A stretch of 64,000 bases of DNA, from positions 435,001 to 499,000 of the forward strand of contig JAAOOA010000164.1 in NCBI GenBank assembly GCA_012861695.1, in the 5' to 3' direction. The notes below the pieces were generated by a model that was not told the origin of the DNA, did not search any database, and worked only from the letters and a program-made list of their open reading frames with translations. This stretch comes from Trematomus loennbergii (lineage: Eukaryota; Chordata; Actinopteri; Perciformes; Nototheniidae). Both the position numbers and the translations under genes were made by a program. Numbering within the stretch: position 1 is the stretch's first letter; each line of letters opens with the position of its first letter. This document shows positions 33,300 to 46,546 of the stretch, piece by piece.

Positions 33300-36200
33300 A
33301 GACACACCTTACTGGAGGATCTGGGGTTGGATCAACACTACAGAGAGAAGCTGTCCCTCAGCACAGTTCTAAGCATTGACGAGAAGACCATTACGATGAA
33401 CCTGCCAAGTGTAATTCAGATCTTCCATGGTATTTTCTGAAGAAACTAATGATGGTTAATGTGACAGCTAGGAATGTGAAATGTACATCTGCATGTGAGT
33501 CAAACTGGTGATCACTTAGATCTTGATAATCTTGACAAAAGTACACATTCAGGTGACACACTGAATCCCCTTGACATTCACTGCTCTCTTCCTGTGCTCT
33601 GATGGTTTTGTACAGCAGGAAATGGCCCTCAAAATGTCCATGTGTCAGTTTTCCGTGCCTCTGTTGCTTCCCAACTGTGACACAAAGCAGTGCACACTCA
33701 TGCTTTGGGCCATGAGAGACATTGTTAAAAAGTACAGACCTCAGTCACTTTCAGAATCCAAGGGATTTATTGAAGAGAGAATTGTTGTCTCTGAACTTCC
33801 AATGATATCTTTTGTGAGACTGGGTGAGTGCTCCTTGTCCAAGTCAGAGATCCTCAATAAGCTTCTGAGCAATTCTCAGCAGTACCATGACACCTTTGTT
33901 CACTCCAACATGGAGGTGGTGACAGTCCAAGGAGAATATCCAATGGATTGGTTGAAATGACTTGGTACCTTCCTTGTGGGAACAAAAACATGGATGTCTT
34001 CAGCGAGCCAGTTGCTGTAGCTAACCTTCGTGGGGACATTGCTTCATTTGAAACACAATTTGCTTTCTTGTGTCAGACATCTGCAGCAGTTTTTGTGTTC
34101 TTTGATGCTTTGGACTCTGAGTGTGAGCTGCTAACCAACCAAAACCACAAGGCACAGATCTTCTTGGTGGGTAACCGTCAAAGCAAAGATTTCAAATTAG
34201 ATGCTGTAAAAAAGGTAGCAACCAAGTTGGACTTGACTAAGAGCAACATCCTTTTAAAGATAAGGCATGAATGATGCAGACTTTGTCAAAGATTTGCGGG
34301 AAAAAGTCAGCAATGCATTTGAAAACACAGTGAAGATGGGAATTGAGAAGATGGCTGCCATTGCCCATGAACTGGAATCTGGTTGATGAAGACTCTCCAG
34401 AGTGCCAGACAGCGAAGAAAAATGCAGATGCCATCACTCAGAAATTCAAGACTTCTTAAATACAAAGAAGCTCAGCTTCCCTTGCAAGGACAAATATGGA
34501 AGGACCTTACTGCTTAGAGAAGGAAGAATCCGGCTTCGGAAAGTTGGGTCTGAAAATATAGAAAAGTACAAAAGTGATCTTCAGCTACAGAAAAAAGCTT
34601 CGGAAAAACAGAACTCTCAGGACATGTCGAAGGCAATGACATGTTTCATCAATGCAATATCAAGCCCAGGGATAGAGAGGTGCTATTTCCTGAAATGGAT
34701 GCGAATGAACCTCGATAACGTTCTCGGAAAAACTCTTTGACCTCAGGGAGCAGTACAAAGAAAAATGCAAAAACCTGAGAACAAAGAGGAGATCAAGGAG
34801 ATTGACAAACAACTTTCCAACAGCTCATTAGGGACTGAACACTTCTTCCGTGAAATGGGGCAGATCTATGAAGCTTCCCTTTCCCTTCCTGAAACAGACC
34901 CAGCACGTCAACAACTACAGCATCTCCCCAAGCTATGTGCAGAATTAATGCTTGATGGATTTCCACTTGAGCTTGTAGATGGAGAAGCATCCAACATACC
35001 TCTCAGATGGGTGAGTGCGTTCTCTCTCAGCTCAATGACTTGGTGTCTCCTAAGAACAAGATCCTGGTAGTCACAGTTCTTGGAGTTCAGAGCACAGGAA
35101 AGTCCACTCTCCTCAACACCATGTTTGGAGTGCAGTTTGCAGTCAGCAGTGGTCGATGCACTCGAGGTGCCTTTATGTTGCTGATTAAAATCAATGAAGA
35201 TGTCAGAAAAGACTTCAACTGTGACTTCATGGTGATCATTGACACTGAGGGCTTAAAGTCACCAGAGCTCGCACAACTGGACAATAGCCACGAGCACGAC
35301 AATGAGCTTGCAACACTTGTTGTGGGGCTGAGTGATATCACCATCATCAATGTTGCAATGGAGAATTCAACAGAAATGAAGGACATCCTACAGATAGTTG
35401 TACACGCTTTCCTCAGGATGAAAGAGGTGGGAAAAAAGCCCAAATGTCAGTTTGTTCACCAGAATGTGTCGATGTTTCAGCCCATGACAAGAACTGCGAG
35501 ACAGGAAACTGCTCCTGCAACAGTTAAACGAGATGACCCAGGCAGCAGCCAAAATGGAAAAGAAAGAAGAGAACTGAGCTTCACTGATGTGATGGAGTAC
35601 AGTCCAGACACTGGAAACTGGTACATTCCTGGACTCTGGAATGGAAACCCACCGATGGCACCAGTCAATGCAGGCTACAGCGAGGCTGTCTATGAGCTCA
35701 AGAAGAACATCATCCACATTTTGGGAAGTTGTGGATCATCAGCTAATAATATCTTGGAGTTTACAGAGTGGATGAAGAGCCTGTGGACTGCAGTAAAACA
35801 TGAAAACTTCATCTTCAGCTTCAGAAACAGTCTCGTGGCTGATGCATACATGAGCTGTGCACAGAATTCAACAAATGGGAATGGGACTTCAAAAAAGAAA
35901 TGTACACATGGGTTACACAAGCTGAAACAAGAATCTAACTTCGGTACACCTGCTGATAAATCTAACATATCTGACATGAGAGAACTTCATGCTTTGAAAA
36001 GTGAAGCTTTGACAGAGCTGTCTAAATGGGAAACAAAGCTTCTGGAAATCTGGACAGTACTTCAAGCAAACAGGGTCATGTCTATCTTGTTGAAGGATAC
36101 AGACAGGAGTTTGCAAACAGTGCAATGAGCCTTCGACAAGAAATGGAAAGCTCTGTGTTTAATCAACTCAAGCAGCAGCTGACATCAGACAGGGGATGAC

Positions 36201-37864
36201 AAACTTGAAAATCAAGGAGAACCACACAAAGGAATTAGAGGGCAGAGTGTGCATTGATTGAAGAATGTAGGAAGAAAAACATCAAGATGAAAGAGGAAGA
36301 GCTGGACAAGAATTTGACAAGATGTGGACTAAAACAGTGAAGGAACTTCCTTTACAAAAATGAAGTTGAGGACATTTTCACCAGTGTGTCTCACCACCTG
36401 AGAACAAATCTAAAACAAAAGGGAAGTCAAGCGAATGTTTGTTGAGTAAAAAAACCCTGAAAGAGTATGTGGTGCCTTTTAAATATACAGCTGAGGATTT
36501 ATCAAGCGATTTAAAGACCTATTCAGTGCTCAAAGTCACACAAAGGCTGTACAACAAACAGCTGACAGCATCATTACAGTTTGCTCACAGATGATGACTG
36601 ACAAAATGCAAAGAAAGCAATTACCATGATACCTACATCGAGGAGATTCTAAACATGATTGATGAGAGGCTGCAAAACAATCAGGAAGTTGGAACAGACA
36701 TCACTTTTGAAGTCTCTCTGAAACAGCACATCTGTGCAGACGCAGCCAGAAGGTTCAGAAAATGCATGAAGATTTCATCCAAAAGAAGATCCCTACAGAT
36801 GTCTGAAGGAAAACAAAGGAAAGTTTCTTGCTGATTTTAAAGACGTGTTCCATAATGTAGACCAGTGCCAGAAGAAGGCAGAAGAATTCACAGACCACTG
36901 CTTGAAGCCTGCAGTCGAAGACTTTGTCAACCGTTCCCTGGGTCCTGATATCATTGGTGAAATGAGGACAAGTGAGCAGTTCAGCACAAGAATGTCCTTC
37001 CAGTATTCACTTTTACTGGACTGCTCTCAAAGGATGACTTTAAAAAGTACCAGAGCTTTATTTCCTCTTATGAGAAATATGTAAAGAATGGATACTCAAC
37101 AAAATATTGGAACACTTCTCAATGGGTCTACGATGTTTGAGGAACAACATCTCCAGTCATGTGTCAACAGCATAAATAATGCTATCCAGAAAGCTAAAAC
37201 AGAAAAGAGTGGCAACTTAAAGTCATTTGTTGAAGTTGTCTGTCAGGAACTTGGTGACAAACTGGTCATTTCCCAGGATGCTCTTGGTGCATTCATGATC
37301 CTGAACAATGCCGACCAGGAACAGTTTGCTCACTGGCTCACTGAGTGTGTGACAGAGATGGCAGAGAAGTTTAAGAAAACAAACATCAAACTAAACTACA
37401 GAGCCTTCATGTGAATCCTCAGAACGAGCTTTTCAACACACTGATTGGATGTGGTAAACAGTGTCCGTTCTGCAAAGGCCCTGTGAGGCAGGAACAGCCC
37501 ACACTGAGCACTTCACTTCACTTCATCGCCCAGAGGGTCTGGGTCGATACAGATGGAGTAATACACAAAAACTTTGCATTGACATATGCTCTTCCCTAGT
37601 GAACAGTGACATTTCTTTTCAATGCAGTGATACAAATGATCAATCGCACCCTTTCAAGCGTTACAAAGAAATCTATCCGGACTGGAAAATCCAAGCAGAT
37701 GCAAGCCTCCAGGCATCAGACTACTGGAAATATGTAATGGCAAAGTTCAATGATGAGTTTGCAGCAGCATACAATGCAAAGCCTGCTGATATTCCTGCAG
37801 CTTGGAAACTTATCACACTAAGCAAGCAGAGGCAAGCCTCAAAGAGTCATTTCATATCAAATGA
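33300..37864 (+). pseudogene. GVIN copy 3 giant terminal exon (GTPase domain and CPFC motif)
   Basis: Acceptor TTTAAACAG. It starts with the LLEDLGLDQHYREKLSLS linker, 8 nt shorter than in copy 1, so the frame is shifted at once. Then come the VLIG block (33571-33960, 33948-34274), the coiled middle and the G domain in one long frame (35007-36128) with GVQSTGKST, IIDTEGLKSPEL, VVGLSDITIIN and YSPDTGNWYIPGLWNG. The C-terminal part has CGKQCPFCKGPC (37449-37485) and a His-containing segment (HTEHFTSLHRPEGLGRY), split by a 1-base shift, then ASDYWKYVMAKFNDEF and the stop TGA at 37862. At least eight frameshifts, many between 36128 and 36845. The longest and most complete copy; it is a pseudogene unless the indels are assembly errors. 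Confidence 0.85.
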
Positions 37865-39260
37865 GAAACTACAAGCTTTGTGCTCACAGAGGGTCCGTCC
37901 TCCTCATTACAGTCATCATCCTCTCATGGACATTTAGATTACACTTGATTTATATGAAGAGAAGCACACAAAGTAACATGCTGTTTATGAGATGGCAAGG
38001 TTGACCATATATTTCGACACAACAACTACAAGAATTTGTAAACGTTTCAGTTTGATTACAGACGTTACATCCTTATTTTTTTGGTTGTTATTGTAGTATC
38101 AATTAATCAAATTTGATTTGATTAAGTGTTTTTATTTCCTTGAAGTAACTGATGCACAGATATTTGTTTTTATGTTTTTCTGTGGTTTTGTCATAAAAAT
38201 ATAACGATTTCAATGTTTTAAAATATCATTCAGTCTTCATGTCAACATGAAGATTATACAATGTCTTTATTTTTATTTCAAATAAGTATCTGATTCTTAT
38301 TATTTACATTTTTATTGACACATTTATAATTGTTGTCTTTTCATTTCTGAGCTGCATCAAAAGCCACACATTTAGATTTTTAAATCAGTGAATGAATCAT
38401 TGTGTTTTAGTGGTGGTACAGTCAACATGTAAACATGACAGAAAGTCTGTTGTAATCAAGTTCAGTTTGATATGTGACCGTTTCCCAGAGAGTTAGAATC
38501 TATTCTTATTTTGTTTCATTTATATATTTACATATTCAATGTTTAACATATCATTCAATCTAAATGTCAACATGTAGATTACACATGAATGTTGTTCTTA
38601 CCTTATTGAGTGCTATATGTCATTGCCTTACCAAAAACCTGAAAGTCTTTCTTTGTTTTCCAATCAAGTATTTAGCTCCAAATATTTACATTTTTATGTT
38701 CATATTCTACTATTTACTCAAAATGTATTATGTTCATTTTCAAATGCCACATTTTAACATTTTTAGATCAATTAAAGGATCATTTAGTTCATATTCAGCA
38801 TGTCAAAATGTAAACATGACAAACGTTTGAATCAAGTCAAGGATGATATGTGATTGTTTTCCAGAACATTATAATCTATTAGATTTTGTTTTTGTGACAA
38901 TTTTTTTGTAGCATTTTGAATGTTTTAAAGATATTTCAGTCTAAATGTCAACATGTAGGTTATCCTTCAGGTTGTTTTTATTACCTAATCGAGTATGTTA
39001 TGTAATTGTCTTTGCTCAACGACTTTTTTTTCCTTTTAACTAATTATCTGATATCACATTTATTAATCACTTAAAAGATCATTCAATATTAAAGTGCTAT
39101 TGTCAACAAGTAAACATGACAACGTTTATTTTATTCAAGTTAAGCATAATATATGATCTTTCTTTTACTCAGAATCTATAATCTTTAGTTTCTGTGAAGT
39201 ATCTGATTCTACATATTTACGTAATAAAAATTATAATTAATTCCATATATTGTTAACATG
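37865..39260. repeat. 3' flank of GVIN copy 3: inverted copy of the ~350-bp tandem array
   Basis: The reverse complement of 13400-14840 with scattered differences, including the GTCAACATGTAGATTACAC-type cores (38567, 38948) and GTCAACATGTAAACATGACA (38421). It shows that copies 2 and 3 were duplicated with their downstream DNA. No gene. Confidence 0.7.
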
Positions 39261-39487
39261 TATACTTTACTATTTCAATAAAGAGACCAAATCGGCAGAC
39301 TGGCTATGAATGTCTTTAATGTTTCCCAGATCAGAATCACAGCATACAGATTATAATAACTTCTAAAGTAAACAGAAATATCATCATCATTATTTATATA
39401 GTTTTACTATACTTTTTTTTAATAATCATCTTTTTTTAAATTCCATTATTTAACATTTTGTGTGTGTGTGTGTGTTACTGTCTTTAC

Positions 39488-39596
39488 CGTGGACCACATG
39501 AAGTCATTTTGGTTTGCTTGGCTGACTGCAGTTTGCTGAGGCTAGGTGTGTCCACATACATCCAGTCTGATCCACCGCTAATCACAGGTTCAGACT
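39488..39596 (-). other. Candidate exon of an unidentified gene, antisense to GVIN
   Basis: 109 nt between acceptor CTTTCAG and donor CCACG|GTAAAG. Only one frame is open: [20 protein letters not shown], then KLQSAKQTKMTSCGPR; entry phase 1, exit phase 2. Related truncated versions at 12968-13024 (plus) and 54806-54861 (minus) are swallowed by CA/TG repeats after TPSL. A short (GT)8 lies just outside at 39460-39475. The family is not recognised. Confidence 0.45.
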
Positions 39597-39799
39597 CTGA
39601 AAGTGAGAGACATTCAGATTAACTTAAAGTTGAATTTAAACTGTTATCAAGAAACTAGAAGTAAAGAATGTTTTTAAGGATGTGTGTGCATGTTTTGCTT
39701 TCTAGTGTTTTTGTTTTGATTTGTCCCATAACTGTATATTTTGCTAATTAAAAACACATGATTACATTTGGATAAAGAAAGTATAGATGGAAACACAAC

Positions 39800-40077
39800 A
39801 AGGGGAAGTCGGTCCATGTCATTCATTATCTTCATCTTCAGGTCAGCGGAGTTCCATCCATCCATCTTCTCCCACTTATCCGTGGTCGGGTCGCGGAGGT
39901 AGCAGTTCCAGCAGAGAGCCCCAAACTTTATTTTCCCTGGCCACATCAACCAGCTCTGACTGGGGGATCCCAAGGTGCTCCTAGGCCAGCGAAGAGATAT
40001 AATCCCTCCACCTGGTCCTAGGTCTACCCCTTGGTCTCTTCCCAGCTGGACGTGCCTGGAACACCTCAGGAAGGTAA
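39800..40077 (-). mobile_element. LINE 3'-end fragment (APE-endonuclease type)
   Basis: Contains the familiar fish LINE tail in reverse (CCATCCATCTTCTCCCACTT, CACATCAACCAGCTCTGACTGG, CAGCTGGACGTGCCTGGAAC). It is the distal end of the same general LINE class whose endonuclease part lies at 42207-43300, on the other side of the Harbinger element. Confidence 0.65.
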
Positions 40078-40298
40078 GTGCCAATCGCGTTCACACCGGA
40101 GTACTTTTCCCTGAGGCAAGATTACGCTGACGTCACTTCCTCTTCTTCTTCTTTGGGTTTACTGGCAGGCCGCAAACCACTTCACGGCGAGTACAGTAGG
40201 TGGCGGTATGCACCTTAAAGTTGTTTGCAATCCGCCAAAAAAACGAGAGAAGAAGAACTTCACGGCGTATACTGCCACTTTACCTTCCGACCTCAGAC

Positions 40299-41733
40299 AT
40301 GATGGAGATGGAGTTGACTGAAGTTGTGGTGTTTGTGCTCATGTTATACAGCTTTGTAACTGGGTTATTGCAGCCAACTATGGATTTGACACAAATGCGG
40401 AGCCACCCGTTGAATGCTATAATTGCAATGCTGGTTCAGAATGAAGGCAGTTAAAAAGCTTTAAGAAAAGGATTGGACGACGAAATGCACGCACTATGGC
40501 CATGTTTCGCCGTAGGATGGCTAATGACGATGAGCGTTTTCACGCCCTAAGAACAGCAATGGTAAGTTCAGTAAAATCACATGAATACTACCTAATGTAG
40601 GATTTATGGAGTTATGTAGAGCTAATTTGTGCCTTTGTATGTGTTCCAGATATAATACTACGGAACGCGTCGTATCCCGCGCTCTCTCTGGGTGAACAAT
40701 AGAACATCGGCCTGGTGGGAGACGGTGGTGCCAACGTACACCGATGTGCAGTGGATCAAAGATTTCTGAATGTCCAAGCACTCTTTCCAATACCTCAGTT
40801 GTCGCCTGGGAGCAACGTTGGGGAGAAGCGACACAAACTACCGGGAGTGTGTACCTGTGCGTAAAAAAATCGCCATAGCACTGTGGAAACTTGCGACCAA
40901 CTCTGAGTACAGGACCATCTCTCATTTGTTTGGAGTCAGCATCTCTACGGTGTGTTGCTGTGTGCACGAGTTCTGCTCCTCTGTTGTGAGCCTACTCCTT
41001 CCTGAGTTTATGCCATGGCCGAACGCTGAGAAGTTAGAGGAGATGGCGTTATTTTTTTAGCGCAGATGGGGTGTGCCACAGTGTGTAGGTGCAGTAGATA
41101 GATCACACATCCCCATTCTGAGACCAGAGGAATACCACAACGAGTATTTCAACCGCAAAGGCTGGCACTCGCTCGTCCTGCAGGTGTGTTGTGGATGGTA
41201 GGGGCCTCTTTTGGAGTGTTTTTGTTGGCTTACCAGGTAGCATGCATGATAGCAGAGTGTTAGGCATGTCATCACTGGGTAGTTTTGTGGATAGGGGTGG
41301 TCTACTTCCTCATGTAACAAGGAATATTGGTGGACATGATGTGGGTTACTATATCCTTGGTGACTCAGCCTACACCCTGCAAAGATGGCTGATGAAACCT
41401 TTCCAAGACAATGGAAAGCTCACACCCGAGCAACGTGTGTACAACTTCATAACAAGCCGAGCACGAGTGGTGGTGTAGAACGCTTTTGGCAGACTGAAGG
41501 GCAGGTGGCGGTGCTTGATGAAAAGAAACGACTGCAAGATTGATAAGATCAGAACCCAGGTGGCAGCATGTTGCATATTGCATAACCTTTGTGAGAGTAA
41601 TGGTGATGAGTACAGGGAGGAATGGACTGCCTTACCGGCGACCCAGCTTGATGGGCCAGCGCCAGCCAATATTGGCGAGGCTGGGGGGAAAGACACACGC
41701 ACAGCCCTTATGAGGCATCTCAATAGCGTGTAA
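40299..41733 (+). pseudogene. HARBI1-like PIF/Harbinger nuclease, inactivated
   Basis: DDE transposase with an intron (donor at 40562, acceptor before 40650). Seen: the N-terminal helical part KHSFQYLSCRLGA, RKKIAIALWKLATNSEYRTI and the helix-turn-helix FGVSISTVCCCVHEF; first Asp block GAVDRSHIPI; second Asp block YILGDSAYTLQRWLM; then ARVVV followed by TAG at 41476 exactly where the catalytic Glu of the E-N-A-F-G-R-L-K motif belongs. The frame continues open after it (NAFGRLKGRWRCLMKRNDCK) to 41733. There are further frameshifts near 40455 and 41200 and a stop near 41060. No active enzyme is possible without repair or readthrough. Confidence 0.85.
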
Positions 41734-41779
41734 ATTGTACATTGTAAATTGACAATAAAGCTGATCTTTTGTACAGTGC

Positions 41780-42075
41780 TTTTGGTTCTCTCTTTTATTT
41801 ACCACAGTCAAGACAGGCAAAATTACAATAGTGCAGACACACCTTAGTGCAAAGATAAAGTGTCAGTATCAAAACAGTGTGGCAATATAATAACAATAAA
41901 CGGTGCCAAGTGTGTCGTATGCATAGTAAATAGGCTCAGCAGCAAACACACCGTAGTGCAAAGATAAAGTGTCACATGATTATCTACTACATTGTGAATT
42001 CAGCATCAACGTATCGATTTCACCAAGATATGTATCTTCCTAAGATACGTTTTACTTTAATTATGTTCCTACTAG
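41780..42075. repeat. Harbinger 3' UTR repeat, re-used at 43890-44360
   Basis: Blocks such as CTTAGTGCAAAGATAAAGTGTCAGTAT and AGGTGTGTCGTATGCAT recur here and at 43890-44360, within and between the sites. They tie the small gene at 44385-45564 to the Harbinger element. Confidence 0.55.
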
Positions 42076-42206
42076 AATCCACACAAAAATGGGGGTAAAA
42101 GTTCCCGGCACTAAGTACTCTTTTTGATGTGAACGCGACATAAGGGGTACTAACGGAACCAAACGGGAAAAGTACGGGAAAAGTCCTGCGGTGTGAACGC
42201 GCCTAA

Positions 42207-43300
42207 TGTCCCCAACCTCCACAGGAATGCCCGAAAAGCTCCGCCGGAGGTGTGAGTTGAAGGCCTCCTGAACTTGGGCCTTCTCCAGACGTTCCCAGTT
42301 CACCCTAACTACACGTTTGGGCTTACCAGGTCTGTCCAGAGGCTTCCCCCGCCACTCGACCCAACTCACCCCCAGATGGTGATCAGTTGACAACTACGCC
42401 CTTCTCTTTACCCGAGTGTCCAAAACATACGGCCTCAGGTCCGATGATACGATAACGAAATCGATCATGGACCTTCTGCCTAGGGTCCTCTGGTACCACT
42501 TATGTTCGAACATGGTGTTTGTTATGGCCAATCCATGACTAGCACAGAAGTCCAGTAACAAACCACCACTCCGGTTCAGATCAGGGGGGCCGTTCCTCCC
42601 AATCACACTCCTCCATCATTGCCCACATGTGCGTTGAAGTGTCCCAGCAAGATTAAAGAGTCCCCTTCAGGAGCCCCATACAGGACTCTTTCCAGGGTCT
42701 CCAAGAAGGCCGTATACTCTGAACTGCTGTTTGGTGCATAAGCACACACAACAGTCAGAGTTTTCCCCCCCATAACCCGCAGGCGTAGGGAGGCGTCCCT
42801 CTCGTCCACTGGGGGTAAACTCCAACAACGAAGCACCCAACCGGGGGCTTGTGAGTATCCCCACACCCGCCCGGCGCCTCACACCTCCGGAGAAGAATAG
42901 AGTCCAACCCCTATCCAGAAGTAAGGTTCCAGAGCCGACTCTGTGCGTAGAGGTGAGCCCAACGAGATCCAACTGGTAACGCTCCACCTCCCGCACAAGC
43001 TCCGGCTCCTTCCCCCCCAGAGAGGTGACGTTCCACGTCCCCAAAGCCAGCTTCTGTCGCCTTTCACTGCCACCCTTCTGGCAGCGCACCCGACCCCATC
43101 GCTGTTTCCCGAGGTGTTGCCCACGTTGCCTTTTCGGGCTGTGCCCGGCCGGGCTCCGTGGTAAGCCCGGCCACCAGACGCTCGCCGACGAGTCCTCCTT
43201 CTGGGCCTGGCTCCAGAAGGGGACCCCGGGCTTCCTCCGGGCCGGGTATCCTCACTTCCTGTGTCATCTTTCATGAGGTCTTTTGGTCAGCGGAGTTGAC
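42207..43300 (-). mobile_element. LINE endonuclease fragment, composite copy 1
   Basis: Minus-strand APE-type endonuclease: LALGTWNVTSLGGKEPELVR (N-terminal W-N), [51 protein letters not shown] (catalytic D replaced region) and [11 protein letters not shown] near the C-terminal end. Fish annotations often call this craniofacial development protein 2-like. Frame is broken at several places. There is no reverse transcriptase; the fragment stops at the right end of Harbinger. Together with about 75 bp of flank at 43301-43375 it is repeated at 47790-48975. Confidence 0.85.
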
Positions 43301-43375
43301 AATAATAAATAAATGACTGACCTGTATTCATCCCTGAGCATTTTTTTAAGTGTTAAAGATAAATTCAGCCAGTTA

Positions 43376-44384
43376 TATAATCCAAGCTCAAATGACTCAA
43401 ACCAACAAAATGTCCAAGCAAAGAATCATGTGCACCATGAGGCTGGGTTATAAGGGTACTTTAAAATGAAAAGACCCCATTACCCTAAAATATAACAATG
43501 GACTTTATGTTTATGTATTTATTATATATTATCCCCTCAGGCTGATTTTGGAAAGGACATTAACCCTTGTATGGTGTTTCGGTCTGTGGGACCCGTTTTA
43601 ATTATTTATCTAAAAAAAATGTCATGATAAATTATTTGTGTTTATGTGTGTATGTGTAAGACTTTTGTGTTTCTGCCCCTGCCATTGCTGCACAAGGTTG
43701 CAACATTGTTGATAAATGCAACCACCGACACCTGTCTACTCTCACATTCTTTTTTTCTGCAAATTTGGGGTGGGACAATCAATAAAGCTTCGCCAGTTTG
43801 TAACCGATGAAACATGATGGTATCAGAATAATCACTTAAGAGGAGAAATAAGCAAGATACAGGATCTGTTTAATCGCTGTGTAGGTTCTCTTTTATTGCA
43901 CAGTCAAGACACAACAATAACGGCATCACGCTGTCCCAGGTGTGTCGTATGCATGTAAATAGAAGTTAAAGTTTTAAATATAAAATAAAGTGTCAGTAGT
44001 ATCAAAACAATATAATAACAGTGGCAATATATATAGCAGCAGACACACCTTAGTGCAAAGTTAAGTGTCAGTATTAAAAACAGTGGCAATATATATAATA
44101 ACAATACAAAATAAACTGTCCCAGGTGTAGGGATAGGCTCCCCTGGAGGAGGTGAGGACCCCCCTAGAGGAAGTTAGGTCCGCCTATATAAAAAAAAAAA
44201 AATACACTTATAAAAAATAAATAGCACTGTAACAGTCGCGGGTGTACTGTGTGTGCGTGTGGGAGTGTTGCAGTAGAAAGGTCCACTGTAGCGCCCGGTA
44301 CCTTAATGAACTGTGGGCTAAGCCCCGAATGTTTCCAGGTCCAGGAAACGCCCCTGTGTGTCAGTATTAAAAACAGTGGCAATA
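43376..44384. other. Intergenic with Harbinger UTR repeats
   Basis: 43376-43885 holds nothing recognisable. 43890-44360 repeats the Harbinger UTR blocks (GTGCAAAGTTAAGTGTCAG, CAGTGGCAATATATATA). Confidence 0.45.
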
Positions 44385-45564
<1,180 letters not shown>

Positions 45565-45749
45565 GGATTTAATTCGGTTTAATTACACATATGCGCACAA
45601 AATGACTGCTATCGTGTCAGCAGCGGGAGTTTAGCATATATATAGGATATATATATACAATATATACAAATACACAATAATGGACACAGGCATACAGTTT
45701 CATTCACTAATGAAAGTCAAACATGTTTGTTTCCACTGTTTATTGTGTG

Positions 45750-46010
45750 CCTGTCGCGATAAGCAATTAATTGACTTATCGTACGATAAATAAAAATGAA
45801 CTCGATAACTTTTCTGACCTCGATAAATTGCCATTTACATGATGATGTGACTAGCAGTTTGAAAGGATGTACTTGAACTATTATTATATATTATCATTAT
45901 GTCAGTGGTCTAAAATGGTCATACAACGGTGTCGAGAATATTATCGTTTATCGCAATAATTTCCGGGAAAATGTATCCAACAAAATTAATTATCGTGAGA
46001 GGCCTATACA
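45750..46010. mobile_element. Short MITE with GATAA-rich ends
   Basis: Left end GCCTGTCGCGATAAGC, right end TTATCGTGAGAGGCC, imperfect inverted repeats; inside are repeated TTATCG/CGATAA words. Typical small non-autonomous DNA element of fish genomes. Class not assigned. Confidence 0.5.
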
Positions 46011-46474
46011 TGAAACACACACACAAACAAATCTACAGACTTACTCCAAACTGCCAAATATATTAATTAACACACTCTCACTCTCATATACTCTTTGACT
46101 CTATTTTGGCTAGTAGAACAATAAGCAGCAGACTTTTACTTTTTTATCATTTCTACTGGATCTTAGATCTGCGCATGCGCTCCAGAGTATTTTTGTTGGG
46201 TAATCTATGGTAGGGCTAACCCATACAGTGGTGGGGCTCAAGTCAGTATTTGCAATGTAATTATATGCTCCCCCCTTGACAGTGAAACGCCACGCGTGAG
46301 GTTTAGATTATTTCCCTGTCTCAATTCAAATTGAACTGTATGAAATAAAAAGGCACATTTGTCTTGTAGTAAATAAAAAGGGCGAGTTTCTTTATTTTGA
46401 CCCAGCATAAGTTTGCGTTGTGGAAGATTCCCAGGTCACGTGACTTTGCCGAACAACGCTCAAACATTTTGGAG

Positions 46475-46546
46475 TTGGGAACTGCCTTCTGTAGAAGCTG
46501 CTGGGTCCCGTCCTCAGAGTAAATTGCCAGAAGCGCCGACACCTCC
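46475..46546. mobile_element. Harbinger-derived element, left part (interrupted by a solo LTR)
   Basis: TAGAAGCTGCTGGG through GCCGACACCTCC matches 60950-61010. The continuation is found at 47433, on the other side of the LTR. Confidence 0.65.

Larger units (their letters stand above)
40078..42203 (+). mobile_element. PIF/Harbinger transposon
   Basis: Matching ends: GCGTTCACACCGGAGTACTT at 40088 and, on the opposite strand at the right end, GCGTTCACACCGCAGGACTT. TAA trinucleotides are found at 40075-40077 and 42204-42206, as expected for Harbinger, although the left end carries a few extra bases. It carries a HARBI1-like transposase gene (40299-41733). It sits between two LINE fragments. Confidence 0.78.

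Noticed and set aside
34990..35020. Splice donor-like GTGAGT inside the GTPase exon of copy 3
   Set aside because: Created by a lost base relative to copy 2; the coding sequence simply continues in another frame without an acceptor.
42879..43276. Arg/Gly-rich proteins in the GC-rich region (also at 48330-48920)
   Set aside because: Leader of a LINE read in several frames; repeated with the element, no independent gene.
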